Shown piece after piece: positions 37,259-47,131 of a DNA stretch of 64,000 bases. The number at the start of each line of letters is the position of its first letter. Positions within the stretch are counted from its first letter, which is position 1. The notes under the pieces were generated by a model that was not told the DNA's origin, did no database searches, and worked only from the letters and a program-made list of their open reading frames with translations. A program made the position numbers and the translations under genes. Origin of the DNA: Pseudoalteromonas lipolytica (GTDB taxonomy: Bacteria > Pseudomonadota > Gammaproteobacteria > Enterobacterales > Alteromonadaceae); the NCBI RefSeq assembly GCF_900116435.1, contig NZ_FPAZ01000017.1, positions 30,576 through 94,575 on the forward strand, written 5' to 3'.

Positions 37259-37911
37259 GTTTAGGGTTTGTAGAATACCCCGCGCAAGGTGAACATAAGG
37301 CAACCGTTATTTGGTTGCATGGCTTGGGTGACTCGGGAGAGGGGTTTGCCCCTGTTGCTCCGCAGTTAGCGATACCGAAAGAGCTCGGTGTGCGGTTTGT
37401 GTTTCCTCATGCGCCAGTGCAACCGGTCACCATTAATGGGGGCATGGCGATGCGCTCATGGTACGACATTAAATCGATGGATTTAGATAAGCGTGCCGAC
37501 GAACAAGGCGTACGAGAGTCTGCTGCTAAAGTGGCTGAGCTCATTGATCAAGAAATAGCGAAAGGCATCCCCGCGAGTAAAATTATTTTAGCAGGGTTTT
37601 CGCAAGGGGGAGTCGTGTCACTGCATTTGGCTCCACGTCTTGATTATAAGTTAGCAGGTGTCATGGCGTTATCAACGTATGTGTGCGCACCCGATAAGTT
37701 GGCTGACGAAGCTAAGCAACAGGCGTTAAATATATTTATGGCGCATGGGCGTATGGATGATGTTGTACCGCATAGCGCGGGCAGGCAAGCATTTGACGTA
37801 CTGAGCGCAAATAACATGGAAGTTAGCTGGCAAGACTATCCGATGGCACATCAGGTGTGTGGTGAAGAACTGATGGCTATTCGAGCGTGGTTAATTGCTC
37901 GCTTAAGTTAA
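37255..37911 (+). CDS. Carboxylesterase / acyl-protein-thioesterase-like alpha/beta hydrolase
   Basis: A 218-residue alpha/beta hydrolase of the phospholipase/carboxylesterase family. It has the oxyanion-loop [34 protein letters not shown], the nucleophile elbow GFSQGG, the acid in GRMDDVVP and the final His in MAHQVCGEE. Relatives hydrolyse short-chain esters or thioesters. Its start overlaps the cyaY stop by four bases, so it is translated with cyaY, although no functional link is known. Confidence 0.9.
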   Translation: MSLGFVEYPAQGEHKATVIWLHGLGDSGEGFAPVAPQLAIPKELGVRFVFPHAPVQPVTINGGMAMRSWYDIKSMDLDKRADEQGVRESAAKVAELIDQEIAKGIPASKIILAGFSQGGVVSLHLAPRLDYKLAGVMALSTYVCAPDKLADEAKQQALNIFMAHGRMDDVVPHSAGRQAFDVLSANNMEVSWQDYPMAHQVCGEELMAIRAWLIARLS

Positions 37912-37934
37912 TTTTTGGTTGTGAAGAGGCCAAC

Positions 37935-38819
37935 ATGACAAACAAACTTGTAATAACAGCAAATATGAATTCGGCGGAGCCTGCAAGCACATCACCCACA
38001 GCGGTAACGTACCAATGGCATTGGCGACGTATTTTTATGTTCAGTGGCGTGATTTTAGTGGCCCTGGCGACTGTAATATACAGCTTCGTAGGTGCTGTGA
38101 GTGCTGAGCAAAGTGAACAAGATGAGCCGCACACTGAGTTGACTACCGCTGTATTACAAGCTCCTGATAATAATCTTGCAGCAGAGCACGTTGACGAGAA
38201 CACAGAGGACAGTGCAGAGCAGCCCGATGTGAATACCCCTGACCTTGTGCCTAATAGTGTGGCCAATGAGCCAGAAACTGAGTCTCTCAAGCCCAAAACA
38301 CACGTGCAATCACTGGACACCGTTACTTCGCAAGACACTCAATTACCGGCTAAAACGACCACAGACAGCGAAGCGAAGCCTGAAAATAACGATGAACAGC
38401 AGCTCGCTTTAGCACCTAATAATAAAGTGCAGCAGTTTTCACAATCAGCTCATGTTGCCAGCGTGGCCATTGGCGCTAAAATAGATACAGATAAAGTGAG
38501 CCGTGCGGTATTAACCACCGATGTTGTTGATCGAGAACCAGTCAATGTTCTAAAAAACGATGTAAGATTAGCGGACATTACGCATAGTTTGAGCTTCTTT
38601 AGTGAGCTTAGAAATATGCAAGGGCAAACGGTTCGTCATCAATGGTATTACCAAGATGAGCAGCTAGCCTCTATTGAATTAGCAGTAAGCAGTCCGCGTT
38701 ATCGCACTTACTCGACAAAAAATATTATGCCAGAACAGCTTGGTGAGTGGCGTGTTGAAGTCGTTGACGCACAAGGCACTTTACTTGCACAAAAAGAATT
38801 TAGAATTTTAGCTGATTAA
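37935..38819 (+). CDS. DUF2914 domain membrane protein
   Basis: A 294-residue single-pass protein: a cytoplasmic head of about 30 residues with WHWRR, a transmembrane helix (about 34-56), a long low-complexity acidic linker rich in Glu, Asp and Thr (about 58-185), and a C-terminal DUF2914 domain (VSRAVLTTDVVDREPVNVL, VRHQWYYQDEQLASIELAV, GEWRVEVVDAQGTLL). DUF2914 is a beta domain of unknown role. The ATG at 37935 has AGAGG seven bases upstream and lies 23 bases after the hydrolase gene. It precedes hemC by 29 bases, in the same direction. Confidence 0.85.
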   Translation: MTNKLVITANMNSAEPASTSPTAVTYQWHWRRIFMFSGVILVALATVIYSFVGAVSAEQSEQDEPHTELTTAVLQAPDNNLAAEHVDENTEDSAEQPDVNTPDLVPNSVANEPETESLKPKTHVQSLDTVTSQDTQLPAKTTTDSEAKPENNDEQQLALAPNNKVQQFSQSAHVASVAIGAKIDTDKVSRAVLTTDVVDREPVNVLKNDVRLADITHSLSFFSELRNMQGQTVRHQWYYQDEQLASIELAVSSPRYRTYSTKNIMPEQLGEWRVEVVDAQGTLLAQKEFRILAD

Positions 38820-38848
38820 GTTCAGCCAGATAAATAATTGGATTTTTC

Positions 38849-39787
38849 ATGACACAGACAATCAAACGCGTTCGAATTGCCACTCGTAAAAGTGCGCTAG
38901 CGCTATGGCAAGCAGAATTTGTAAAAGCCCAACTTGAACACTTTCATGACGATGTGACAGTTGAACTCGTTCCAATGTCAACGCAAGGCGATATTATTCT
39001 TGATACCCCTTTGGCTAAAATTGGCGGTAAAGGCTTATTTGTAAAAGAACTTGAGCAAGCGATGCTTGACGGCCGCGCTGATATTGCTGTTCATTCAATG
39101 AAAGATGTACCGGTTGAGTTCCCTGAAGGGTTAGCGTTGCATACTATTTGTGAGCGTGAAGACCCACGAGACGCATTTGTATCAAACAACTTTAAGAGTT
39201 TAGATGCGTTACCACAGGGTGCAATCGTCGGTACGTCAAGTTTACGCCGTCAATGTCAAATTCGAGAAGCGCGACCAGACTTAGATATCCGTGATTTACG
39301 CGGTAATGTGAATACTCGCCTAGCGAAACTCGATGATGGCCAATACGATGCAATTATCCTTGCCGCTGCAGGTTTAATTCGCCTTGAAATGCCAGAACGA
39401 ATCACTGCGTTCATCGAGCCAGAAGTCTCTTTACCTGCAAATGGTCAAGGTGCAGTTGGTATCGAATGCCGTATTGATGACGAAGTAACTAAAGCGTTAC
39501 TGGCTCCGCTTGAGCATACAGAAACGCGTATTCGTGTTAATGCCGAACGCGCTATGAATCGCCGCTTAGAAGGCGGTTGTCAGGTGCCAATTGGTGCTTT
39601 TGCACTCGTGAATGATGATCACGTTTATTTGCGTGGTTTAGTTGGCGCGGTTGATGGTAGTCAAATGCTGCGCGACGACGTTACAGGCCCAGTAGCTGAT
39701 GCTGAGAAGTTAGGCATTGAACTCGCTGAAAAGTTATTGGCGCAAGGTGCAGACAAAATTTTAGCTGACGTATACAGAGACGCGTAA
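38849..39787 (+). CDS. hemC: Hydroxymethylbilane synthase (porphobilinogen deaminase)
   Basis: A 312-residue enzyme that polymerises four porphobilinogens into hydroxymethylbilane. The dipyrromethane cofactor cysteine is Cys244 ([14 protein letters not shown]); [19 protein letters not shown] and [12 protein letters not shown] are conserved substrate-binding stretches. It leads the hemC-hemD/hemX-hemY cluster; the hemD frame starts one base after its stop. The ribosome site is weak (GGAT). Confidence 0.98.
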   Translation: MTQTIKRVRIATRKSALALWQAEFVKAQLEHFHDDVTVELVPMSTQGDIILDTPLAKIGGKGLFVKELEQAMLDGRADIAVHSMKDVPVEFPEGLALHTICEREDPRDAFVSNNFKSLDALPQGAIVGTSSLRRQCQIREARPDLDIRDLRGNVNTRLAKLDDGQYDAIILAAAGLIRLEMPERITAFIEPEVSLPANGQGAVGIECRIDDEVTKALLAPLEHTETRIRVNAERAMNRRLEGGCQVPIGAFALVNDDHVYLRGLVGAVDGSQMLRDDVTGPVADAEKLGIELAEKLLAQGADKILADVYRDA

Positions 39788-39788
39788 T

Positions 39789-41609
39789 ATGCATATTTTG
39801 ATAACTCGTCCAGAAGGAAAAGGCACTGAGCTTGCACTTGAGCTTCAGCAGGCGGGTTATCAAACGACCCTGTGCCCAGTATTGACGCTTGATTATCTTA
39901 CGCCAAGTAGTCAAGCACTCGCGCCGCTTGAAAATGCCGACAAAATTATTTTTATCTCACAAGATGCCGTTCACGCATTATTAAAGCTTACCCCCACAAT
40001 TAACAAAACTGCGCAGCTTTATGCGGTTGGCCAACAGACGGCAGATGCGATACATGAGGCATTTGGGCGACGCGCAGCAGTTCCTAAAAAACACGACTCC
40101 GAGGGCTTACTTGCACTAAAAACACTGCAAGATGTAGAGCTTAGCAATATTGTTTTAGTGAAAGGAGAAGGTGGGCGTACCACAATAGCAAAAACATTAA
40201 AACAACGTGGTGCCGTGTTAAATCAACTTGTTGTTTATAAGCGACGTGCCATAGAAAGCGAATCAGGTAAGTGGATGGACCACTGGCAAACAGCGGGTGT
40301 AGAGGGTATAGTCATTACAAGTAATGCGGCTGTTGATGCCATTTTTAATGGCTTAAATGAGTCACAGTTGGCATGGTTGAAGGGGTGTCAGTTTTATGTT
40401 GCTAGTGAACGTATCGCTGAATACCTACAACAAAAAAATGTCATTAGAACACATATACATATTGCTGCAGGGGCTAGTGATAGCGCTATGTTCGCCTGCA
40501 TTAATCAGCAAGGTAGCAAAATGAGTGAATCAGATCTAAAACAGTCAGCCAAACCTGCTGCGGCTGAACCAGCAAAAAAGGCAGCAGCGGCTAAGCCTGC
40601 ATCAAACCAAGTGGTTCAGCATAAAAAAGGGATAAGTAAAACCGGTAGTTTGGCACTGTTGATTTCACTTCTCGTTGCTTCAGCGGTCGGTTATGAGTTT
40701 TACCATAAACTGAATAGCGATCAGCAGTCTACTCTGGCATTTAACGAGCTGACAACTGAAAACCAACGTCTACAGCAACAACTCGATGCCATCAAGAATG
40801 CTCAGCAAACTCTGCAACAAGCTTTGTATAATAGCGAGCAAAAAGTCGCGGATACGTTGCGTGATAATGCCGAACAAACTCAGCAACAACTGCAAGCCGC
40901 TTTAAAGCGTGCTGAGCAACAAAGCTATACGTTAAACCCACAAGAAGTGACCAGTCTGCAGCGTATGGCTGAGTTTAAGTTGTGGGCTGAGCATGACTTT
41001 CGGGGAGCGGCTGCTGTTTTATCACGATTAGACAGCTTATTAGCAGAGCATCCTGGTACGGGGGCTATTCGCCAAGCAATTCATCAGGACTTACAAACTT
41101 TGAACGGCATTGACCCAGTGGCTGTTGAAGCGATTTATTTAAAGCTGCATGGCATCAATCAAAAAGTCGATGAGTTGGTATTTAACGCGATTTCATTACC
41201 TGAAGAAGTCAGCCAGGACGATCCTAATCAATTAAGTGAAAATGTCAGCGAATGGCGTCAGAATCTTGCAAAGTCGTGGCTGCAATTCAAAGATTTTTTT
41301 GTCACGGTTCGTACGCGAGAAGACATGGTTGTGGCGCCGTTTTTAAGTGAGCAAGAGCGTCATTTAGTTAAACAGCGTTTAAGGCTCTATTTAGCACAAG
41401 CTCAGGATGCGATTTTAACCAAGCAAAGTAGTGTGTACTTTACAGCGGTTGAAGCGGCACATGCGCTTGTTAAAGACTACTTTAAGCAAGATGATGCCGT
41501 GACTAAAGCTGCATTAAAGAGTTTAACTGAGCTTTCTAAAGAGCAACTCGATTTTAATCCTAACGTGTCATTGCAAAGTACGGAGCAGGTGAAGGAGTGG
41601 GCACAATGA
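39789..41609 (+). CDS. hemD: Uroporphyrinogen-III synthase fused to HemX in one reading frame
   Basis: A single 606-codon frame. Residues 1-244 are HemD (MHILITRPEGKG, SQDAVHALL, VKGEGGRTTIAKTLKQRG, VITSNAAVDAIF), which cyclises hydroxymethylbilane to uroporphyrinogen III. From Met245 the sequence is a typical HemX: Ala/Lys-rich head, transmembrane helix (about 286-305), coiled coil (about 320-385), then the HemX domain (AEFKLWAEHDFRGAAAVL, WRQNLAKSWLQFKDFF). No stop codon separates them, whereas they are separate genes in many relatives. AAGG lies about eight bases before the internal ATG at 40521, so HemX might also be made alone. Confidence 0.9.
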   Translation: MHILITRPEGKGTELALELQQAGYQTTLCPVLTLDYLTPSSQALAPLENADKIIFISQDAVHALLKLTPTINKTAQLYAVGQQTADAIHEAFGRRAAVPKKHDSEGLLALKTLQDVELSNIVLVKGEGGRTTIAKTLKQRGAVLNQLVVYKRRAIESESGKWMDHWQTAGVEGIVITSNAAVDAIFNGLNESQLAWLKGCQFYVASERIAEYLQQKNVIRTHIHIAAGASDSAMFACINQQGSKMSESDLKQSAKPAAAEPAKKAAAAKPASNQVVQHKKGISKTGSLALLISLLVASAVGYEFYHKLNSDQQSTLAFNELTTENQRLQQQLDAIKNAQQTLQQALYNSEQKVADTLRDNAEQTQQQLQAALKRAEQQSYTLNPQEVTSLQRMAEFKLWAEHDFRGAAAVLSRLDSLLAEHPGTGAIRQAIHQDLQTLNGIDPVAVEAIYLKLHGINQKVDELVFNAISLPEEVSQDDPNQLSENVSEWRQNLAKSWLQFKDFFVTVRTREDMVVAPFLSEQERHLVKQRLRLYLAQAQDAILTKQSSVYFTAVEAAHALVKDYFKQDDAVTKAALKSLTELSKEQLDFNPNVSLQSTEQVKEWAQ

Positions 41610-42715
41610 TCCGCTTTTTATTGCTGATAATTGCGATTGCAGTCTGTTTAGGCATTGCTCCTTTTTTTATAGATCAAAAAGGCTATGTACTGATTGCGTT
41701 CAATAAAACGACCATCGAGGGCACTATATGGGGGGTTGCAGCCCTTATTGTGCTGGGGTGTGGTATTGCTTACTTAGGGTATAAGTTGGTGCGTTATTTA
41801 TGGTCGTTATATAGCCATACACGCCATCGTTTTTTTGCCCGCAGTGAAGAGCGCAAACAAGCGGCTATTGAACAAGGCGTATGGAGTTTGATTAATAACG
41901 ACTACGCAGAGCTTGAATTAGCACTGGATAACAACAGTGTCGCAGAGCCGTGGACCGATATACGTTATGCACTGCTTGCCAAAGCTGCACTGGCGAATAA
42001 TAACAGTGAAAAAGCGATTAGCTATCTTGATAAAATCAACCAAGCAAATCAATTAAAAGTGGCTAATTTATGGCTTGCTAGCGGTGAATGCAGCACGATC
42101 TTTGCGGAATTAAAAACGTTAGCCGAGCGCAAAAAAGCAACAAACCTAGAGCTCAAAATGTATGCTCAGGTATTAGTTCAAGAGCAGAAATGGTCTGCGC
42201 TTGATGACTTTATGCCACGATTACTGCGTAAAAAAGTGCTCACAGAAAAAGAATGGCAACAGGTGTTTGACCGTTATTTTGCAGCGCAGGCTGACACCTC
42301 GTTAACCGAGCGTTTTGAGCAACTGACAAAGAACTTAAAACCAATGGCAGAAGTAAGTTACTTAAAAGCCATGGCGCGCGCAGGAAAACTAAATAAAATA
42401 GAGCTAAGCTTAATTAAAATGATTAAAAAGCCTCTGCAACATAAAGACTTAGCTCGTATTCTTCGCACTAGTGCAGCAGGTGATGCGCTAAAACTGCAGG
42501 CCAGTTTGCAAGATGTATTGAAGAAAGACACCGAAAATACCGACCTTCTTCTTGCGCTTGCGTGTTTAGCCAATGCGCATGGCGAATACGATTTAGCTGC
42601 ACGTGTGTTTGATAAAGCACTGAACGCAACGAATCGTGACGACTACTTACAGCAAGCCGTATTGAGTTACAGTAAGAGTGGGCAACCAGACAAAGCATTG
42701 GTTCTGTATCAATAA
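41606..42715 (+). CDS. hemY: HemY family membrane TPR protein (haem biosynthesis cluster)
   Basis: A 369-residue protein with two N-terminal transmembrane helices (about 3-22 and 38-62) followed by TPR-like helices, ending in YDLAARVFDKALNATN and a final repeat. This is the proteobacterial HemY, not protoporphyrinogen oxidase; its exact role is unclear. The ATG at 41606 overlaps the hemX stop (ATGA), with AAGGAG nine bases upstream, so it is translationally coupled to the HemD/HemX frame. Confidence 0.92.
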   Translation: MIRFLLLIIAIAVCLGIAPFFIDQKGYVLIAFNKTTIEGTIWGVAALIVLGCGIAYLGYKLVRYLWSLYSHTRHRFFARSEERKQAAIEQGVWSLINNDYAELELALDNNSVAEPWTDIRYALLAKAALANNNSEKAISYLDKINQANQLKVANLWLASGECSTIFAELKTLAERKKATNLELKMYAQVLVQEQKWSALDDFMPRLLRKKVLTEKEWQQVFDRYFAAQADTSLTERFEQLTKNLKPMAEVSYLKAMARAGKLNKIELSLIKMIKKPLQHKDLARILRTSAAGDALKLQASLQDVLKKDTENTDLLLALACLANAHGEYDLAARVFDKALNATNRDDYLQQAVLSYSKSGQPDKALVLYQ

Positions 42716-42745
42716 TTTTATGACTGCCAGTTAAGGAGTGATGGC

Positions 42746-45442
42746 TTGAAAAATGCGTTTACGTTAACAATAAGTATCGCTCTAGCCTACTTTTTTACGG
42801 GGTATTTAAGCAATTCTTTACTGGCAATCGACGGCTATGCTGTTGCAGCTTGGCCTCCATCGGGTATTGCTCTTGCCAGTATTTTACTCAGCCGAAACCG
42901 AGCACTCCCTGGGGTTTTGCTGGGTGCATTTCTGGTTAACTTAATTCATTTAGATAACGTATCCGACATTTTGCATTGGCAGATAATGCTGCAAGCAATC
43001 GGTGTAACCCTTGCCTCAACTTTTCAAGCTTGGCTTGCGTATTACATTATTATCCATTTAGTAAAAAATCCACTCGAACTTTCTTCGCTAAGACAAAGCG
43101 TACAAGGGCTGATTATTGGCGGTCCATTGTGTAGCTTAATAGCTGCCTCTGCAGGCACCGCATTATTGGTTATCAATGATGTGATCCCCCATTATATGGC
43201 GTTAAACAATTTTGTTGCTTGGTGGATTGGTGACAGCATTGGTGTACTGATTTTTACTCCATTGGTACTGGCTGCGTTTAGTTACAATCACATTCAACAA
43301 CGTGTTCAAATTATTGTGCCGTCTCTGGTGATTTACATGATTATTTGTGTCAGCTTTTATGGCGCATCAAGTGTAAAAAAAGCTAAGGACGAGCAACGTC
43401 AACAGACTAAAGTAAGTGCCATTAAGACTAATTTAGAACACCGTGTTGGTGAAATACAGTCTCATCTAGCGTTACTGGCGACATTTTTTGCTAGCAGCGA
43501 TGACGTTGATTTTAGAGAGTTTAAGCGCTTTACCTCTCGACAATTGCAAGATAGCACCGAAATAGCTGCATTTGAGTGGGCACCCAAAGTCATTCACTCA
43601 CAGTTGAGTAATTACGAAAACTTACTGCGCGATGAGTTAGGTGACGACTATTACGTAAAAGAAAAAAATACTGAAGGTGAATGGCAAGCTGTCAGCAAAC
43701 GCGATATTTATTTTCCAGTGCAGTACATTCATCCCTTGATTGGAAATGAAGCAGTGAAAGGCTTTGACTTGGCCTCAAGTGCGGTCCGTTTTGAGGCGCT
43801 GACCAATTCGCGCTTGAGTAAAAGTGTCACCGTCAGTGAACCTATTTCGCTTATGCAAGGGGGCGGGAATGAACGGGGAGTGCTGTTTTTCAACCCTGTG
43901 TATGCGGATTTACATCACCAAGTTGGTTTTAAAGGTTATGTTGTGGCTGTCGTTAACTTAGAGGTTTTGGCACAAACGCTTAACTACAACCAAAACACCG
44001 ATATTGATGCCAGTTTTTATGATATGACGGATGGAGATAATCCCACCGAAATATTCAGTCCGCAGCGGGTTGGTACAAAGGTAATAGCGCATTTTAATTT
44101 CATTGTTGGTGAGCGTGTTTGGCAAGTAAAGCTGTGGGAGCCGGTTAAGCAATCCTCATGGCTTGTGTATTGGTTTGCGCAAATAGTGGGCATGCTATTC
44201 GTATGGTTGCTGATTACGTTTTTAATCTCGGTGACGGGCACGAATATTCAAATTCGTCAGCAAGTGGCAAAACAGACACAAAGCTTACGAGAAGAAAAAT
44301 TAAAAGCCGATAAAGCCAGTCAAATTAAAAGTGAGTTCTTGGCTAATATGAGCCATGAAATCCGCACCCCAATCAATGGTATCAAAGGGTTACATTATTT
44401 GGCGTTACAAGAGCAAGATTGGCAGCAAGCCCGTGCTTATATCGAACAAGCAGATGGTGCGCTAAACGTGTTACTGCGCGTTCTTAATGATGTGCTAGAT
44501 TTTTCGAAAATCGAAGCTGGGCGATTAGAGCTGCACCAAGAACCTGTCGATATTAATAGCTTAATTAATGAGATCAGTAATTTAATGCAGTTTGAACTGA
44601 ACTCACGCTCACTTAATTTTGTGGTTGATTACGACCGAAGTGAATCATTAGTGATTCAAACAGATGCTATTCGGTTGAAACAAATTCTGCTTAATTTACT
44701 TAATAATGCCGTTAAGTTCACCCCTGAAGGCGAGATCACGTTACGAATTTGGCAAGAAAATAAGATGACTTATTTTAGCGTCATTGATACGGGTATTGGA
44801 ATTAAAAAAGAGGTGCAGGAGCAGCTATTTCAACCATTCTCTCAAGCCGATAGTTCGACATCTCGCCGCTTTGGCGGTACGGGACTCGGTTTAAGCATTT
44901 GTAAAAAGCTTATTGATTTAATGGGCGGAGACATAAGCCTCACGAGTGTTGAAGGGCAAGGCTCTACCTTTACATTCACAGTGCCGTTTGAGTCGCCTTT
45001 AGAGGCTGTCATCCACACGGATGACGTGCTATCAGAAATTGACATTTCGGCGATTTCATTTGCGAATGTGGCTATTTTATTAGTGGAAGATAACCCGCTT
45101 AACCAGCATGTGGCATGCGCTATTTTAAAAACAAAAGGGTGCCTTCCCGATGTTGCCAAAGACGGTCACGAAGCAATTAAGATGATTAGTGAAAAGAGTT
45201 ATGATTTAGTACTCATGGATATTCAGATGCCGAATATGGATGGCTTGCAAGCAACGCAAGTTATTCGTAATGAATTATTAATAAATGACCTACCAATTAT
45301 CGGCTTATCAGCGAATGCGCATGATGATGATTTGAAAAAAGGGTTGGCCAGTGGCATGGATGGATATTTAACGAAACCCATTGATGCCGATAAACTCTTT
45401 AAAACCTTGTGGTATCACTTACAAAATAAATCAGTGAATTAA
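42746..45442 (+). CDS. MASE1-CHASE hybrid sensor histidine kinase
   Basis: An 898-residue inner-membrane hybrid kinase. Residues 1-215 are a multi-helix MASE1 domain (VAAWPPSGIALASILL...LPGVLLGAFLVNL); 225-470 a CHASE-type extracytoplasmic domain; another helix near 475-500; HisKA with His537 ([14 protein letters not shown]); HATPase (NLLNNAVKFTP, DTGIGI, GTGLGLSI); receiver with Asp825 (LMDIQMPNMDG). It starts with TTG: AAGGAG lies seven bases upstream, whereas the nearby ATG at 42741 is immediately followed by a stop. It has no HPt; the TPR kinase at 54.4 kb carries one, but any link is speculation. Confidence 0.93.
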   Translation: MKNAFTLTISIALAYFFTGYLSNSLLAIDGYAVAAWPPSGIALASILLSRNRALPGVLLGAFLVNLIHLDNVSDILHWQIMLQAIGVTLASTFQAWLAYYIIIHLVKNPLELSSLRQSVQGLIIGGPLCSLIAASAGTALLVINDVIPHYMALNNFVAWWIGDSIGVLIFTPLVLAAFSYNHIQQRVQIIVPSLVIYMIICVSFYGASSVKKAKDEQRQQTKVSAIKTNLEHRVGEIQSHLALLATFFASSDDVDFREFKRFTSRQLQDSTEIAAFEWAPKVIHSQLSNYENLLRDELGDDYYVKEKNTEGEWQAVSKRDIYFPVQYIHPLIGNEAVKGFDLASSAVRFEALTNSRLSKSVTVSEPISLMQGGGNERGVLFFNPVYADLHHQVGFKGYVVAVVNLEVLAQTLNYNQNTDIDASFYDMTDGDNPTEIFSPQRVGTKVIAHFNFIVGERVWQVKLWEPVKQSSWLVYWFAQIVGMLFVWLLITFLISVTGTNIQIRQQVAKQTQSLREEKLKADKASQIKSEFLANMSHEIRTPINGIKGLHYLALQEQDWQQARAYIEQADGALNVLLRVLNDVLDFSKIEAGRLELHQEPVDINSLINEISNLMQFELNSRSLNFVVDYDRSESLVIQTDAIRLKQILLNLLNNAVKFTPEGEITLRIWQENKMTYFSVIDTGIGIKKEVQEQLFQPFSQADSSTSRRFGGTGLGLSICKKLIDLMGGDISLTSVEGQGSTFTFTVPFESPLEAVIHTDDVLSEIDISAISFANVAILLVEDNPLNQHVACAILKTKGCLPDVAKDGHEAIKMISEKSYDLVLMDIQMPNMDGLQATQVIRNELLINDLPIIGLSANAHDDDLKKGLASGMDGYLTKPIDADKLFKTLWYHLQNKSVN

Positions 45443-45544
45443 TGCAGACAATTGACCTCAATAAAGTAAATAAAATCATCTAAACTTGAAATATCAACGC
45501 GGGTACGTATGATCCGCGAAAACTGACTGAACTGAGTGCCAATT

Positions 45545-46546
45545 ATGATCAACAACACACTTCCTTTGCTTGATATTCATCGCCACCTTGATGGTAATGT
45601 TCGACCACAGACAATTTTAGACTTGGGTCGACAGTTTAATCTTGCGCTACCGGCAGACCATATTGACGCACTTATTCCGCACGTACAGGTGATTGACCCT
45701 GAACCTAATTTAGTGGCGTTTTTACAAAAGCTTGATTGGGGTGTAAAAGTGCTGGGAGATTATGATGCGTGTCGTCGTATCGCAGTCGAAAATGTTGAAG
45801 ATGCATTAGCACAAAAACTTGATTATGTTGAGCTGCGTTTTAGCCCTTATTACATGGCGCAAAGCCAAGGCTTACATCCACAAGGTGTTGTGGAAGCGGT
45901 TGTTGATGGTGTAAAAAGTGCTTGCCAAGGTGCCCCGATTAAAGTGAATTTGATTGGTATTATGTCACGTACGTACGGGACTGAAATTTGCCAACAAGAA
46001 CTTGATGCACTGCTTGCATTTAAAAACGATCTTGTGGCGGTTGATTTAGCTGGAGATGAAATGGGGTTTCCCGGAGAGTTGTTTGTTAACCATTTTAAGC
46101 AAGTACACGATGCTTATTTGGCCGCGACGATTCATGCTGGTGAAGCGCGAGGCAGTGACAGTATTTGGCAGGCAATAAATCAGCTGGGTGCGACGCGTAT
46201 TGGGCATGGCGTAAAAGCCATTGAAGATCCAAAACTTATGGACTATTTACGCGATAACCGCATCGGAATTGAATCTTGTTTAACCAGTAATATTCAAACC
46301 AGCACAGTGGCCGAACTGGCAAGTCATCCTTTAAAAACATTTTTAGATCACGGTATTTTGGCGTCAATTAATACGGATGATCCCGCCGTGGAAGGCATTG
46401 AAATTGAACATGAGTATCGTGTCGCTGCGCCCGCTGCGGGCTTAACCCAAACAGACATAGAAAAAGCACAAGCGAATGCGCTTGAAATTGCTTATTTGAG
46501 TAATGCCGATAAAGCCGCTTTAAGAGAGTTAGCTGCAAACCGCTAA
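45545..46546 (+). CDS. add: Adenosine deaminase
   Basis: A 333-residue metal-dependent hydrolase closely resembling E. coli Add ([51 protein letters not shown]). Zinc ligands and catalytic residues are visible in HRHLDG, IHAGEA, RIGHGV and STDDPAVEG. It deaminates adenosine to inosine in purine salvage. I place the start at ATG 45545, matching the E. coli N-terminus; a GTG nine bases upstream is in frame. Ribosome site is weak. Confidence 0.96.
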   Translation: MINNTLPLLDIHRHLDGNVRPQTILDLGRQFNLALPADHIDALIPHVQVIDPEPNLVAFLQKLDWGVKVLGDYDACRRIAVENVEDALAQKLDYVELRFSPYYMAQSQGLHPQGVVEAVVDGVKSACQGAPIKVNLIGIMSRTYGTEICQQELDALLAFKNDLVAVDLAGDEMGFPGELFVNHFKQVHDAYLAATIHAGEARGSDSIWQAINQLGATRIGHGVKAIEDPKLMDYLRDNRIGIESCLTSNIQTSTVAELASHPLKTFLDHGILASINTDDPAVEGIEIEHEYRVAAPAAGLTQTDIEKAQANALEIAYLSNADKAALRELAANR

Positions 46547-46569
46547 TGAGCAGCAGCTAGCTACAAAAC

Positions 46570-46986
46570 TTACACTTGATGCTCTTGGCACGAGACATAG
46601 TTCTCATAAAGTGCTTTGAGCACATCGCCACGGCTGATCATGCCAACCACTTTGTTACCTTCAACAACTGGGTAGTTTTTGGGTTTGCCGGTCTTCATGC
46701 CGTCGGCAAGCTCAATGATATTTTGATCAATACTCACGGTGACGACATCTGTTCGCATTAGCTGTTTCACCTTTACCACACCATCGCAGAAATAACTGTT
46801 TTGCATTAGTGGTTGTAGTAATTCTTGCTCAGAAATAAAGCCAACCAAAGCTTTATTATCATCAAACACCGGCGCGCCTAATAGTTTAAACTTTTGCAGC
46901 TCGCTAATGGCGGTGGTCATTTCGGTTTCGGGTGTAATATGTGGCAACTTACGTTGCATAAAATCTTGTACTTTTGTATTTAGCAT
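46570..46986 (-). CDS. CBS domain protein
   Basis: A 138-residue protein made of two CBS motifs: VQDFMQRKLPHITPETEMTTAISEL...LVGFISEQE and VKQLMRTDVVTVSIDQNIIELADGM...VVGMISRGDVLKAL. Such Bateman modules bind adenosine nucleotides such as AMP or SAM. No catalytic domain is attached, and its partner is unknown. The CDS is convergent with add, 23 bases apart. Confidence 0.92.
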   Translation of the reverse strand: MLNTKVQDFMQRKLPHITPETEMTTAISELQKFKLLGAPVFDDNKALVGFISEQELLQPLMQNSYFCDGVVKVKQLMRTDVVTVSIDQNIIELADGMKTGKPKNYPVVEGNKVVGMISRGDVLKALYENYVSCQEHQV

Positions 46987-47088
46987 TTGGGTCTCTCCCC
47001 ATCATTATTCTATATAAAGTATGGTCAAGGAAATGCAGTTTGTGAAATCGTTATATGGATTTAAGTGTGAGTTAAAACAAATAAAAAA

Positions 47089-47110
47089 GGCACCCAGTAA
47101 ACTGGGTGCC
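47089..47110 (-). terminator. Terminator downstream of fre
   Basis: On the minus strand GGCACCCAG, a TTTA loop and CTGGGTGCC form a nine-pair perfect stem followed by TTTTTTAT, 22 bases after the fre stop codon. It is a strong intrinsic terminator of the ubiD-fre direction. Confidence 0.95.
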
Positions 47111-47131
47111 TTCATAGCAAGAAAGGATCAC

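Noticed and set aside
37877..38338. Long open frame on the minus strand (153 codons, Ser/Cys/Val rich) opposite the DUF2914 gene
   Set aside because: It lies wholly antisense to the low-complexity linker of a supported gene, has no ribosome site and a composition that mirrors the linker codons.
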